Shown: one piece after another, positions 34,570-42,971 of the stretch
Layout: every line of letters begins with the position of its first letter
Numbering within the stretch: the first letter of the stretch is position 1
Source: Cupriavidus pauculus
GTDB taxonomy: Bacteria; Pseudomonadota; Gammaproteobacteria; Burkholderiales; Burkholderiaceae
DNA: 64,000 bases
Assembly (NCBI RefSeq): GCF_008693385.1
Contig: NZ_CP044065.1
Location: 1,364,001 to 1,428,000 of the forward strand
Direction of reading: 5' to 3'
The notes under the pieces: generated by a model
What the model was told of the DNA's origin: nothing
Database searches by the model: none
What the model saw: the letters and a program-made list of their open reading frames with translations, nothing else
Made by a program: the position numbers and the translations under genes

Positions 34570-35046
34570 TTAGAGGCCGAGATCCGTCAGCCCTGCATGA
34601 TCGTCGGGCCGCCGGCCCAGGGGCCAATGAAACTTGCGATCGGTCTCCTTGATGGGCAGATCGTTGATGCAGGCAAAACGCCGTTGCATCAGACCGTTCT
34701 CGTCGAACTCCCAGTTTTCGTTGCCGTACGAACGGTACCAGTGGCCGGAGTCGTCGTGCCATTCATACGCATAGCGAACGGCGATCCGGTTACCTTCGAA
34801 CGCCCACAGTTCCTTGATCAGCCGGTAGTCCAGCTCCTTGTTCCATTTGCGCGTCAGGAAGTCGACGATTTCCTTGCGCCCGTTGGCGAACTCGGCGCGG
34901 TTACGCCAGGCACTATCCTTCGTGTAGGCGAGCGACACCTTTTCCGGATCTCGGGTGTTCCAGCCATCTTCCGCGAGGCGGACCTTGACCAGGGCAGTTT
35001 CCCGGGTGAAGGGCGGGACAGGTTGGCGGACTTCGGTGTTCGACAT
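34570..35046 (-). CDS. DUF1348 nuclear-transport-factor-2-like protein
   Basis: A 158-residue SnoaL/NTF2-like cone-fold protein of the DUF1348 family. [36 protein letters not shown] and [19 protein letters not shown] are highly typical blocks. AAGGAGCC precedes the ATG. It follows the Old Yellow Enzyme gene (153 bp) on the same strand, a pairing consistent with oxidative or electrophile stress. The biochemical role of the family is not established. Confidence 0.82.
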   Translation of the reverse strand: MSNTEVRQPVPPFTRETALVKVRLAEDGWNTRDPEKVSLAYTKDSAWRNRAEFANGRKEIVDFLTRKWNKELDYRLIKELWAFEGNRIAVRYAYEWHDDSGHWYRSYGNENWEFDENGLMQRRFACINDLPIKETDRKFHWPLGRRPDDHAGLTDLGL

Positions 35047-35199
35047 GAGGGCTCCTTGAATGGAAACGACTACAGAGAAACGACTCCCGGTTACTGCGTG
35101 AAGGCATCTGCGATAGTAGTCGGGTGGAAAAAACTTGGGCGCCGAGGAGCGGACCGTCGACGCCGTCTGCCCGCTGCGCCGATATCGACATCCCGCTTG

Positions 35200-36273
35200 T
35201 CAGAAGTACTGCGGCATGCGCATCGTCGGATAGTCCGTGTATCCCATCGCCGAACCTCCGTAGAACGTCGAGCGCTGCGCCTCGTTCATCGGCGCTCCCG
35301 TCCGGAGGCGCTCGACGAAGTCCGGATTGGCGAGGATGGGACGCCCATAGGCTTCCATGTCTGCCCGAGAGGATTTGACGTCGATGCCGATCTCGGCAAG
35401 GGGCCGTCCCGGTCGGTTGAGGATCAGTATCCGGCGCCAGCGCTGGCGGATATCCTCGAGCATCGCGTCGTCGCCGTGATGAACGATGTGCAGGTAAGCG
35501 AGACCGAGCCGGTCGAGTTCTGTAACCAGATAACGATAGAGTGCCGGTGCCTCGGCACCTTCATCGATACCGCGCGTCCTGAGCCCCGGCGACAGTCGGA
35601 TCGCAGTCCTGTCCGGACCGATTTCGTCGGCGATGGCGGTGGCGATCTCTATTGCGAAGCGCGCGCGATGCTGGAGGGATCCGCCATAGGCATCGGTACG
35701 GATATTGGCGCTTGGCGCGAGGAACTGTTGGAGGAGCAGACCTTCCGCCCCGTGAATTTCCACCCCGTCGCTGCCGGCATCCATTGCACGGCGCGCCGCG
35801 TGGCGGAAATCCCGGATCGTTTGCTGAATCTCCCCGATATCGAGTGGACGGGGCGTGGGGATGTCCTGCACGCCTTTCCGTGTGAACATCTGCGCCTGCG
35901 GAGCGATCGCGGACGGCGCCACACCCGGCCGGTGGTGTGGTGTGTCATCGGGGTGCGACATGCGCCCCGCATGCATGAGCTGGATGAAAAGGCGCCCGCC
36001 TTGCGCGCGGATCGCGCGCGTCGTCTTTTGCCATCCAGCCACATGGGCATCGGTATAGATACCTGGCGTGGCACGATATCCCTGCGCGTCGGCGCAAGGC
36101 TGAGTGCCTTCGGAGACGATGAGGCCAACGCTCGCGCGCTGGCTGTAATACCTGGCGGAGAGTTCCCCGGGCGTGCCATCGGGCAAGGCACGGCACCGTG
36201 TCATGGGTGCCATGACGATACGGTTCTGAAGTCTGTAACGGCCCAGTTCCACCCCGTCAAACAGATCCGCCAT
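35200..36273 (-). CDS. Old Yellow Enzyme family ene-reductase (second copy)
   Basis: A 357-residue paralogue of the protein at 16265-17338, of the same length. MAPMTRCRALPDG, SVGLIVSEGTQP, FIQLMHAGRMSHP and the C-terminal GGSAMGYTDYPTM are conserved. The ATG at 36273 is preferred; a GTG nine bases upstream is possible. FMN-dependent reduction of activated alkenes or quinones is the family activity. The 238 bp upstream of it, up to the YcaC-like gene, contain no clear gene. Confidence 0.85.
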   Translation of the reverse strand: MADLFDGVELGRYRLQNRIVMAPMTRCRALPDGTPGELSARYYSQRASVGLIVSEGTQPCADAQGYRATPGIYTDAHVAGWQKTTRAIRAQGGRLFIQLMHAGRMSHPDDTPHHRPGVAPSAIAPQAQMFTRKGVQDIPTPRPLDIGEIQQTIRDFRHAARRAMDAGSDGVEIHGAEGLLLQQFLAPSANIRTDAYGGSLQHRARFAIEIATAIADEIGPDRTAIRLSPGLRTRGIDEGAEAPALYRYLVTELDRLGLAYLHIVHHGDDAMLEDIRQRWRRILILNRPGRPLAEIGIDVKSSRADMEAYGRPILANPDFVERLRTGAPMNEAQRSTFYGGSAMGYTDYPTMRMPQYF

Positions 36274-36511
36274 TCCCGCCACCCTCCCGACTCGTGCGCA
36301 TCTTATTGGATAAGGCTACTCGTACGGTCGAGAGCGCCACCACCGTTCGCGTGATTCAGTGGTACGGTTATGGTCGCCGATTCAAGCGTCGGGCACATCC
36401 ACTCGCTGCGAAAGGCAGTATTTCCCTCCGATCAAGAGTGGGGATGCGCAAGGGCAAAGGAGGCTGCGTTGCCCCCGCGACTTTTCGGAGGACGGGTTTC
36501 GCGAATTCGCT

Positions 36512-37135
36512 TCAGCTGCGCTTCGATGCGGCTTCAAAGGTCGCGACGACGTTCGCGTGGAAGGGCAGGTGCGCGCCCATGACGCCTTCCATCTGCTTGC
36601 TCACAGGATTGCGCCAGTCGGCCTGCAATTCGGCTGCCACCGCAACCCAGGTAACAGGTACGACGCCAGCCTGAGCCATGCGGGCGATGGCCACTTCCTG
36701 TACGAGCTTGCTCCAGGTGCCCGAGGCATCGATGACGGCGTAGGCGTCGTAGCCTGCCTTGACGGCGGACATGGCAACGAAGGCCAGGCAAACCTCGGTG
36801 GAGACGCCGGCAATGATCAGTTTCTTTCGGCCCGTCTTTTCGACCGCCGCGACGAACTCTCGGTTGTCCCACGCGTTGATCTCGCCCGGACGATGGATCA
36901 CGGGCGCCTCCGGCAAGAGTTCCGTGATGATCGGAAGCACCGGGCCGTTGGGGCCATCCGCGGCGCTCGTCGTGACGATGGTGGGCAACGCGAAGGTCTT
37001 TGCGAGCTTGGCCAGCGCGGTGACTGCCGAATTGAATTCGGTGAGGCTTTGATCCTGGATGCCATTGCACAGGCCCGTCTGATGGTCGACCAGCAGGACG
37101 GCGGCGTTATCGGGAGTGAATCGTTCATAGGTCAT
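36512..37135 (-). CDS. YcaC-like isochorismatase-family hydrolase
   Basis: A 207-residue cysteine hydrolase. Asp17 (LLVDHQTGL), GVSTEVCLAF with Cys116, and RPGEINAWDNREF match YcaC. YcaC-type proteins form octamers of unknown substrate. The ATG at 37135 gives the normal family length; the frame stays open far upstream but only as an antisense to the LysR gene. It diverges from that LysR gene across 117 bp with a 16-bp palindrome, so the LysR protein likely controls it. Confidence 0.83.
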   Translation of the reverse strand: MTYERFTPDNAAVLLVDHQTGLCNGIQDQSLTEFNSAVTALAKLAKTFALPTIVTTSAADGPNGPVLPIITELLPEAPVIHRPGEINAWDNREFVAAVEKTGRKKLIIAGVSTEVCLAFVAMSAVKAGYDAYAVIDASGTWSKLVQEVAIARMAQAGVVPVTWVAVAAELQADWRNPVSKQMEGVMGAHLPFHANVVATFEAASKRS

Positions 37136-37226
37136 GGCGTTTCTCCTTGAGTTGCCAGGCTGAGGGTTAGTCATTAGCCTAAATTCCCCACACGTTCCTG
37201 ATAAGTCCTCCGGAACGCCAAACACC

Positions 37227-37242
37227 GGTGCATGCATGCACC
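37227..37242. promoter_or_regulatory. 16-bp palindrome in LysR-ycaC promoter gap
   Basis: GGTGCATGCATGCACC is a perfect palindrome ending 10 bp before the LysR ATG at 37253, in the gap shared with the divergent YcaC-like gene. It may be an autoregulatory operator, or an mRNA hairpin close to the ribosome-binding site. Confidence 0.5.
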
Positions 37243-37252
37243 AATCGGACTC

Positions 37253-38218
37253 ATGCACGAAGACCTGAATGACCTCGCGTACTTTGCCGCCGTCGTCGAG
37301 CACGATGGATTCTCGGCTGCCGCCCGCGCCACGGGCATCGAGAAGACCCGCCTGAGCAGACGGGTCGCGTCGCTCGAGACACGCCTTGGTGTGCGGCTGC
37401 TGCTTCGTACGACACGGCGCATCGCGTTGACCGAAGCGGGGCAACGCTTTCACGAGCACTGTCATGCGACGCTCGAGCGCGCACGGGCGGCCTACGAAAG
37501 CGTCGAGGCGTTGCGTACCGAGCCAGCCGGAACCGTGCGAATCAGCTGCCCGCAAGTCATGGCGCAGAGCTACCTCGCACCGATACTCGCCGGCTTTCTG
37601 GCCGCGCATCCCAAGGTCAACGTCGTCCTCGAGGCAACGGATCGCGATGTCGATCTGGTCGCCGAGCGGTTCGACATCGCATTGCGCGCCTCGTCCGGCG
37701 GCCTGATCGCCGACAGCCTCGTCGTGCGCAAGCTGGCGACTGCCCGGCAGATCCTCGTTGCCAGCCCCGCGTTCCTGAATCGCCATGGCAGGCCCACATC
37801 CCCCGAAGATGTCTCGCAGCTGCACACGCTGTGCAGGCCTGGTGACGTCCATGACGACCAATGCCGATGGACATTGACTGGCCCCGGTGGCGAGGCGGTG
37901 GCGATCGCGCATATCGCGCGACTGCAGTCCAATGATCTGCGGGTTCTGCTGGAAGCCGCCGTGCAGGGAATTGGCATCGCCATGCTGCCTGAACCGATCG
38001 TTGCCGGACCGTTGCGAGAGGGCCTGGTCGAATCCGTATTGCCCGCGTGGACCGGGCCCGATCATCTCATCGAGTTGTTCTATCACCGTCCGCGCGGGCG
38101 GCTGCCATCGGTGCGCAGTCTCATCGGCTATCTGGTCGCGCACCTGCCTGTCACGCAATGGCGACGTACCCGCGCCTCGCATACGGGGGCGCCCTCCTCA
38201 GCTCCATTACATCTGTAA
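37253..38218 (+). CDS. LysR-family regulator (CrgA-like)
   Basis: A 321-residue LysR regulator. The N-terminal helix-turn-helix includes GFSAAARATGIEKTRLSRRVASLE; the effector domain has VAERFDIALRASSGGLIADS. The ATG at 37253 (MHEDLNDLAYF) gives the usual N-terminus; an in-frame ATG at 37232 overlaps the palindrome. It diverges from the YcaC-like hydrolase, a common pairing, and is followed by the truncated fumarase gene. Confidence 0.8.
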   Translation: MHEDLNDLAYFAAVVEHDGFSAAARATGIEKTRLSRRVASLETRLGVRLLLRTTRRIALTEAGQRFHEHCHATLERARAAYESVEALRTEPAGTVRISCPQVMAQSYLAPILAGFLAAHPKVNVVLEATDRDVDLVAERFDIALRASSGGLIADSLVVRKLATARQILVASPAFLNRHGRPTSPEDVSQLHTLCRPGDVHDDQCRWTLTGPGGEAVAIAHIARLQSNDLRVLLEAAVQGIGIAMLPEPIVAGPLREGLVESVLPAWTGPDHLIELFYHRPRGRLPSVRSLIGYLVAHLPVTQWRRTRASHTGAPSSAPLHL

Positions 38219-38302
38219 TACGCGATGCAACTGTCGGGTAACTGGGGGTTGGTGAAATGCAATCGACCGGATGTCGATGACACCAACCTTCAGGAGCAGA
38301 AA

Positions 38303-39395
38303 ATGAACCGCAGACAAATGATGCAGTCGACCGTGCTTGCCTCTCTCGCCGTGGCGGGCAGTTCGGCTTTGGCCACCACGGTGCAGCCCGCTGCGGCGGC
38401 GGGATTTCGCGATGAAACGGATAGTCTGGGCGTGGTGAAGGTGCCCGCCGACAAGCTTTGGGGGCCGCAAACGCAGCGCTCACTCGAGCACTTCAGCATC
38501 GGTGGCGATTTGATGCCACGGGAAATGATCGTCACGTACGCGATCCTGAAGAAGGCCGCCGCGAACGTGAACTTCGCGGACCGCAGGCTCGGCGAGGTGC
38601 AGCACAGGCTCATCGTCCAGGTCTGCGACGAAATCATTGCTGGGCAGCATCACGACATGTTCCCGCTGCACGTCTGGATGACAGGCAGCGGGACCCAGTT
38701 CAACATGAACGTGAACGAGGTCATCTCCAACCGGTGCAGCCAGATCGCGGGCACACCGCTGGGCAGCAAGACGCCGGTGCACCCGAACGATCACGTCAAC
38801 ATGGCGCAATCTTCCAATGACTCGTTCCCCAGCGCGATGTACATGGCCGCCGCCATGAACGTCAGGCAACGCCTGATGCCCGCCGTGTCGGCGCTCCGCG
38901 ATGCCATCGGCATCAAGGCCAAGGCATGGATGGACATCGTGAAGATCGGACGCACGCACATGCAGGACGCCACGCCCATCACGCTCGGCCAGGAATGGTC
39001 CGGCTACGAGGGCATGCTGAGCGACAACCTCGAGCGGCTCGACGATGCCCTCAAGGGCGTCTACCGGCTTGCCCTGGGCGGCACGGCCGTGGGTACGGGG
39101 CTGAACTCCACGCCGGACTTCGCGCGCAATGCCGCCGCGGAAATCGCACGTTTGACCGGCCTTCCGTTCGTGACGGCACCGAACAAGTTCACCGTGCAGG
39201 GTGCGCACGACGCGCTGGTGCACCTGTCGGGCACCATGCGCACGCTGGCGGTTTCCCTCTTCAAGATCGCCAACGATATTCGGCTGATGTCGTGCGGCCC
39301 GCGGGCAGGCTTCGCCGAACTGATCATCCCGACCAACGAGCCGGGGTCCTCCATCATGCCGGGCAAGGTCAATCCCACGCAGGCCGAGGCATTGG
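38303..39395 (+). pseudogene. Exported class II fumarase, truncated at its C-terminus
   Basis: The first 364 codons encode a class II fumarase-like lyase behind a signal peptide with twin arginines (MNRRQMM...[13 protein letters not shown]). [17 protein letters not shown] carries the catalytic-region His, and [13 protein letters not shown] is the family signature. Homology stops at residue 364 (QAEAL). The same frame then runs on to a stop at 39691 with about 98 unrelated residues, because LacI-type sequence in another frame begins at about 39399. The C-terminal fumarase domain is missing, so activity is unlikely. CAGGAG precedes the ATG at 38303. An exported fumarase is itself unusual. Confidence 0.78.
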
Positions 39396-39398
39396 CCG

Positions 39399-40214
39399 AA
39401 CCTGGTCGGCCTGATCATCCCCAGCCTCAGGAACGCGTTGTATGCGGAGACGATCCAGGGCATCTCCGATGTCCTGCAGCGCCATGGCCTGCACCTGATG
39501 ATTTCGGACAGCGGGTATTCGCTGGAGCGCGAGGAAGCATTGATCTCCGCCTACCTGTCACAGCGACCCTGCGGCCTCATCCTGCACAACACCACGCACA
39601 CGGAAGCGGCCCGCCATCTGCTCCAGGATGCCGGCGTGCCATGCGTCGAAACGGGCAACCTGACGACGCAGCCGATCGATATGGCCGTTAGCTACTCGAA
39701 TCGGGAAGCGGGGCGGGCCATGGCGGACCACCTGTTATCGCGGGGATATCGCAGGTTTGGTTTTGCGAGTCTTCCCGTCAGCGGTAACGAGCGCCTGCGC
39801 GAGCGGCGCGACGGGTTTTTCGAAGGGCTGCGCGTGGCGGGCATCGAGATCGATCCGGCGATGGTGCTGGAAGTGGACGAGGGCCTGGAGAACGGTAGCC
39901 GTGCGCTGGCGGAACTCATGCGCCGCGATACCTCGGTACAGGCCCTGTTCCTGGCCGGCGATGTGCTCGCGGCCGGTGCGATTCTCGAATGCACACGCCG
40001 TGGGTTGCGTGTGCCGGAGGATATTGCCATCGCGGGGTCCGACGACAACGAACTCATGCAGCAGTCGGTGCCGCCGATCACCACGGTGCGTTTTCCGCGT
40101 TACCGCATTGGCGTGCGGAGCGCGGAGCTGATCGTGGCGCGGCAGGAGGAAGCGCGCACACAGTCCTTGGCCGAGGACCTCGGTTTCGAGATCGTGCCGC
40201 GCGGCAGCACCTAA
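39399..40214 (+). pseudogene. LacI-family regulator remnant, effector domain only
   Basis: The frame from 39399 encodes [17 protein letters not shown], the normal start of a LacI/GalR periplasmic-binding-like effector domain, through ...VRSAELIVARQEE to a stop at 40214. The DNA-binding helix-turn-helix and hinge (about 60 residues) are absent. Upstream sequence is fumarase in a different frame. The junction at 39395-39399 is the scar of a deletion or recombination. A TTG at 39438 could start a product, but without a DNA-binding domain it would not be a repressor. The effector resembles GntR-of-gluconate-type sugar-acid sensors; the ligand is unknown. Confidence 0.78.
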
Positions 40215-41119
40215 CCCCACACCCTCGTCAGCGGATCCAGCGCCGCCACGATCAACGGTTCGTTCTGGCGGGAAGCCAGGCAGACGAACTGCAGCTGGCA
40301 GCCGATGCGGACACGATCCGCCACGACCAGCCCTGACGTCTGGCTCTCGCGTATGGCGGTGGCATCGCGGACGAGGCCAAGTCCGACACCCGATTTGATC
40401 AGATCGAGCATGGACGCCTCCTGATCCACCAGCGCCGTGCGGCGCGGCGCCAGTCCCCTGGGATCGAAGACGCGCGCAAGCAGGCGCGCATGCACGGATT
40501 CCGGCGGCGTCGCCAGCCAGGGGAGGTTCGCGAGGGCTTCCCAGTCGGCCCCCGTTACCTGAGACCCCCAGCCCGCCGGCGCGACCACCCGGTATTCGAA
40601 GCGCGTCAGCGTGCGGACCATGAGATCCGGCTGCAGCCGCTCCGTGGTCTCCAGATCCGGACTCAGGTAGAAGCAGACATCGAGGCTGCCTTGCTGCACT
40701 TGCGCGAGCACGCTGCCGCTCATCCCGTGGCGCAGTTCCGTTTCGATCTGCGGCGCCGACTGGACCAGTTGCCCAAGCCAGTCGCCCAGGCGAATAAATG
40801 ACGGCTCCAGTATCGTGCCCACGCGCAGCGCGCCGCGCACGGTGCCGTGCAGGCGGTTGACGGCATTGGCGAAGTCCTGGACGGCATGCAATGCGCGCTC
40901 GGCCTGCGGCAGCAGCGCGGCGCCATCGACGCTCAGGACCAGCCCATGCGCGGTGCGCTGGAACAGCGTCAGACCCGTGATTTCGGCCAGCCGCTTGAGC
41001 TGGAGGCTGACCGCGGGTTGCGATCGGTGCATCAGTTCCGCGGCCCGCGACACGCTTCCCTCGCGCGCCACGGCAACGAACAAGCGAAGCGTCTGCAGGT
41101 CGAGATTGGCTGGGTTCAT
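40211..41119 (-). CDS. LysR-family regulator divergent from GMC oxidoreductase
   Basis: A 302-residue LysR regulator. The helix-turn-helix includes EGSVSRAAELMHRSQPAVSLQLKRL, and the effector domain has PWLATPPESVHA. Its stop overlaps the LacI-remnant stop by 4 bp on the opposite strand, as though the deletion that made the remnant left this gene intact. It diverges from the GMC gene across 120 bp and probably controls it. Confidence 0.8.
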   Translation of the reverse strand: MNPANLDLQTLRLFVAVAREGSVSRAAELMHRSQPAVSLQLKRLAEITGLTLFQRTAHGLVLSVDGAALLPQAERALHAVQDFANAVNRLHGTVRGALRVGTILEPSFIRLGDWLGQLVQSAPQIETELRHGMSGSVLAQVQQGSLDVCFYLSPDLETTERLQPDLMVRTLTRFEYRVVAPAGWGSQVTGADWEALANLPWLATPPESVHARLLARVFDPRGLAPRRTALVDQEASMLDLIKSGVGLGLVRDATAIRESQTSGLVVADRVRIGCQLQFVCLASRQNEPLIVAALDPLTRVWG

Positions 41120-41239
41120 ATTTGCGCAATTTATATCTTTGATTGCGGAAACTCAATGGATCCATCGGCATTCCGGGGACACACTGCACGCACTCGCCAT
41201 CTCAAGAGCGATTCAAGCTGATTCCGGAGACGCCGCATC

Positions 41240-42928
41240 GTGCAGACCAACGCCACCCCCGCACCCACCTTCGACTACATCGTGATCGGCGCCGGCACCG
41301 CCGGTGCTCTGATGGCCAACCGGCTCAGCGCGGACAAGACCCGGCGCGTGCTGCTGATCGAAGCCGGCGGCAAGGACGACTATCACTGGATCCACATCCC
41401 GGTCGGTTACCTCTCCTGCATCGGCAACCCGCGCACCGACTGGCTCTACAACACCGAACCCGACCCGGGCCTGAACGGCCGGCAGCTCCGCTATCCGCGC
41501 GGCAAGACGCTCGGCGGCAGTTCCAGCATCAACGGCATGATCTACATGCGCGGCCAGGCGCGTGACTATGACCAATGGGCCGAGCTCACTGGCGACGCCA
41601 CCTGGCGGTGGTCCAACGTGTTGCCGGCGTTCAGGCGGCACGAGGATCATTACCTCGGCGATACCGGGGGCGACGATCCGGATTTCGCCGAACACCATGG
41701 CCACGGCGGCGAGTGGAGGGTGGAAAAGCAGCGCCTGCGCTGGGACATCCTCGATGCCTTCGCCGAAGCCGCCGTTCAGGCCGGCGTGCCACATACGGCG
41801 GACTTCAACCGCGGCAACAACGAGGGGGTCGGGTATTTCCAGGTCAACCAGAAAGCCGGCTGGCGGTGGAATACCGCCAAGGCATTCCTGCGGCCCACCT
41901 GCCACGACAGGCCGAACTTCGAACTGTGGACCGGCGCACAGGTGTCGCGCCTGCTCGTCGAGCGGCAGCCGGATGGGCGCCTGCGGTGTACAGGCGCGCG
42001 GGTGTGGGATGGACGGCAGTTCGTCGTCGTGCGTGCGACGCGCGAGGTGCTGCTGTGCGCGGGGAGCATCGGCTCGCCGCAGATACTGCAATGCTCGGGC
42101 GTCGGCCCCGCCGGACTGCTGCGCGAACACGGGATCGAGGTCCTTGCGGATCTGCCCGGGGTAGGCGAAAACCTGCAGGACCATCTGCAGATTCGAGCGG
42201 TCTACAGGATCGCGGGCGCACCCACGCTCAACATGCTGGCGTCCAGCCTCTGGGGCAAGGCGCGCATCGGCCTGGAATACCTGCTGTCGCGAAGCGGCCC
42301 GATGAGCATGGCGCCTTCGCAGCTCGGTGCGTTCACCCGGAGCTCGCCGGCGCATGTCTGGCCGAATATTCAGTTCCATGTGCAGCCGCTCTCGCTGGAG
42401 GCCTTCGGCGAACCGCTGCACACGTTCCCGGCCATCACCGCCAGTGTCTGCAACCTGAATCCCACCAGCCGAGGCACCGTGCGCATCCGCAGTGCGGATT
42501 TCCGGCAGGCACCGGCGATCGCGCCGAACTATCTGTCGACGGCTGGTGACCGGCAGGTGGCCGCGGACTCGCTGCGCGTGACGCGGCGCATCGTCGGGCA
42601 GCCGGCGCTGGCCCGCTACAAGCCGGAGGAATACAAACCCGGCCCGCGATATCAGACGGACGAGGATCTGGCCCGGCTGGCGGGAGATATCGCCACCACG
42701 ATCTTCCATCCCGTCGGCACGGCGGCAATGGGCGCGGATGGCGATCCGAAGGCCGTGCTCGACAGCCGGATGCGGGTGCGCGACGGGCAGGGCGGCCGCA
42801 TCGCCGGGCTGCGCGTGGTCGATGCCAGCGCCATGCCGTTGATTACGAGCGGCAATACCAACAGCCCGACGCTGATGATGGCCGAGAAGGCGGCGGAATG
42901 GGTGCGCGCGGACGGTGGGCGCGCCTAG
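41240..42928 (+). CDS. GMC-family FAD-dependent alcohol oxidoreductase (choline dehydrogenase-like)
   Basis: A 562-residue GMC oxidoreductase. The N-terminal FAD site is VIGAGTAGALMANRLS, followed by PRGKTLGGSSSINGMIYMRG (GMC signature 1). Near the C-terminus FHPVGTAAMG supplies the catalytic His, and VVDASAMPLITSGNTNSPT the second active-site region. It is of full family length. Translation starts at GTG with GGAG about 10 nt upstream. The alcohol substrate, and membrane or quinone coupling, cannot be read. Regulation by the divergent LysR gene is inferred. Confidence 0.83.
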   Translation: MQTNATPAPTFDYIVIGAGTAGALMANRLSADKTRRVLLIEAGGKDDYHWIHIPVGYLSCIGNPRTDWLYNTEPDPGLNGRQLRYPRGKTLGGSSSINGMIYMRGQARDYDQWAELTGDATWRWSNVLPAFRRHEDHYLGDTGGDDPDFAEHHGHGGEWRVEKQRLRWDILDAFAEAAVQAGVPHTADFNRGNNEGVGYFQVNQKAGWRWNTAKAFLRPTCHDRPNFELWTGAQVSRLLVERQPDGRLRCTGARVWDGRQFVVVRATREVLLCAGSIGSPQILQCSGVGPAGLLREHGIEVLADLPGVGENLQDHLQIRAVYRIAGAPTLNMLASSLWGKARIGLEYLLSRSGPMSMAPSQLGAFTRSSPAHVWPNIQFHVQPLSLEAFGEPLHTFPAITASVCNLNPTSRGTVRIRSADFRQAPAIAPNYLSTAGDRQVAADSLRVTRRIVGQPALARYKPEEYKPGPRYQTDEDLARLAGDIATTIFHPVGTAAMGADGDPKAVLDSRMRVRDGQGGRIAGLRVVDASAMPLITSGNTNSPTLMMAEKAAEWVRADGGRA

Positions 42929-42937
42929 GGAAAAGAC

Positions 42938-42964
42938 CGGAGCGGGCCGGCGCTACCGGCTCCG
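42938..42964. terminator. Hairpin between GMC and rpoD-like genes
   Basis: CGGAG-(CGGG)-CCGG pairs with CCGG-CTCCG around loop CGCTA, in the 43-bp gap between the convergent GMC and sigma-factor genes. It is GC-rich and interrupted by a 4-nt bulge. A bidirectional terminator is likely by position. Confidence 0.45.
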
Positions 42965-42971
42965 CCCCCCT

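Noticed and set aside
34366..36354. Long open frame on the plus strand (662 codons)
   Set aside because: It is antisense to the DUF1348 and Old Yellow Enzyme genes, has no recognisable domain, and arises from high GC. The minus-strand genes have clear family motifs.
38303..39691. Full-length fumarase of 462 residues
   Set aside because: The last 98 residues are not fumarase; they are LacI-type sequence read in the wrong frame. Treated as a truncated pseudogene.
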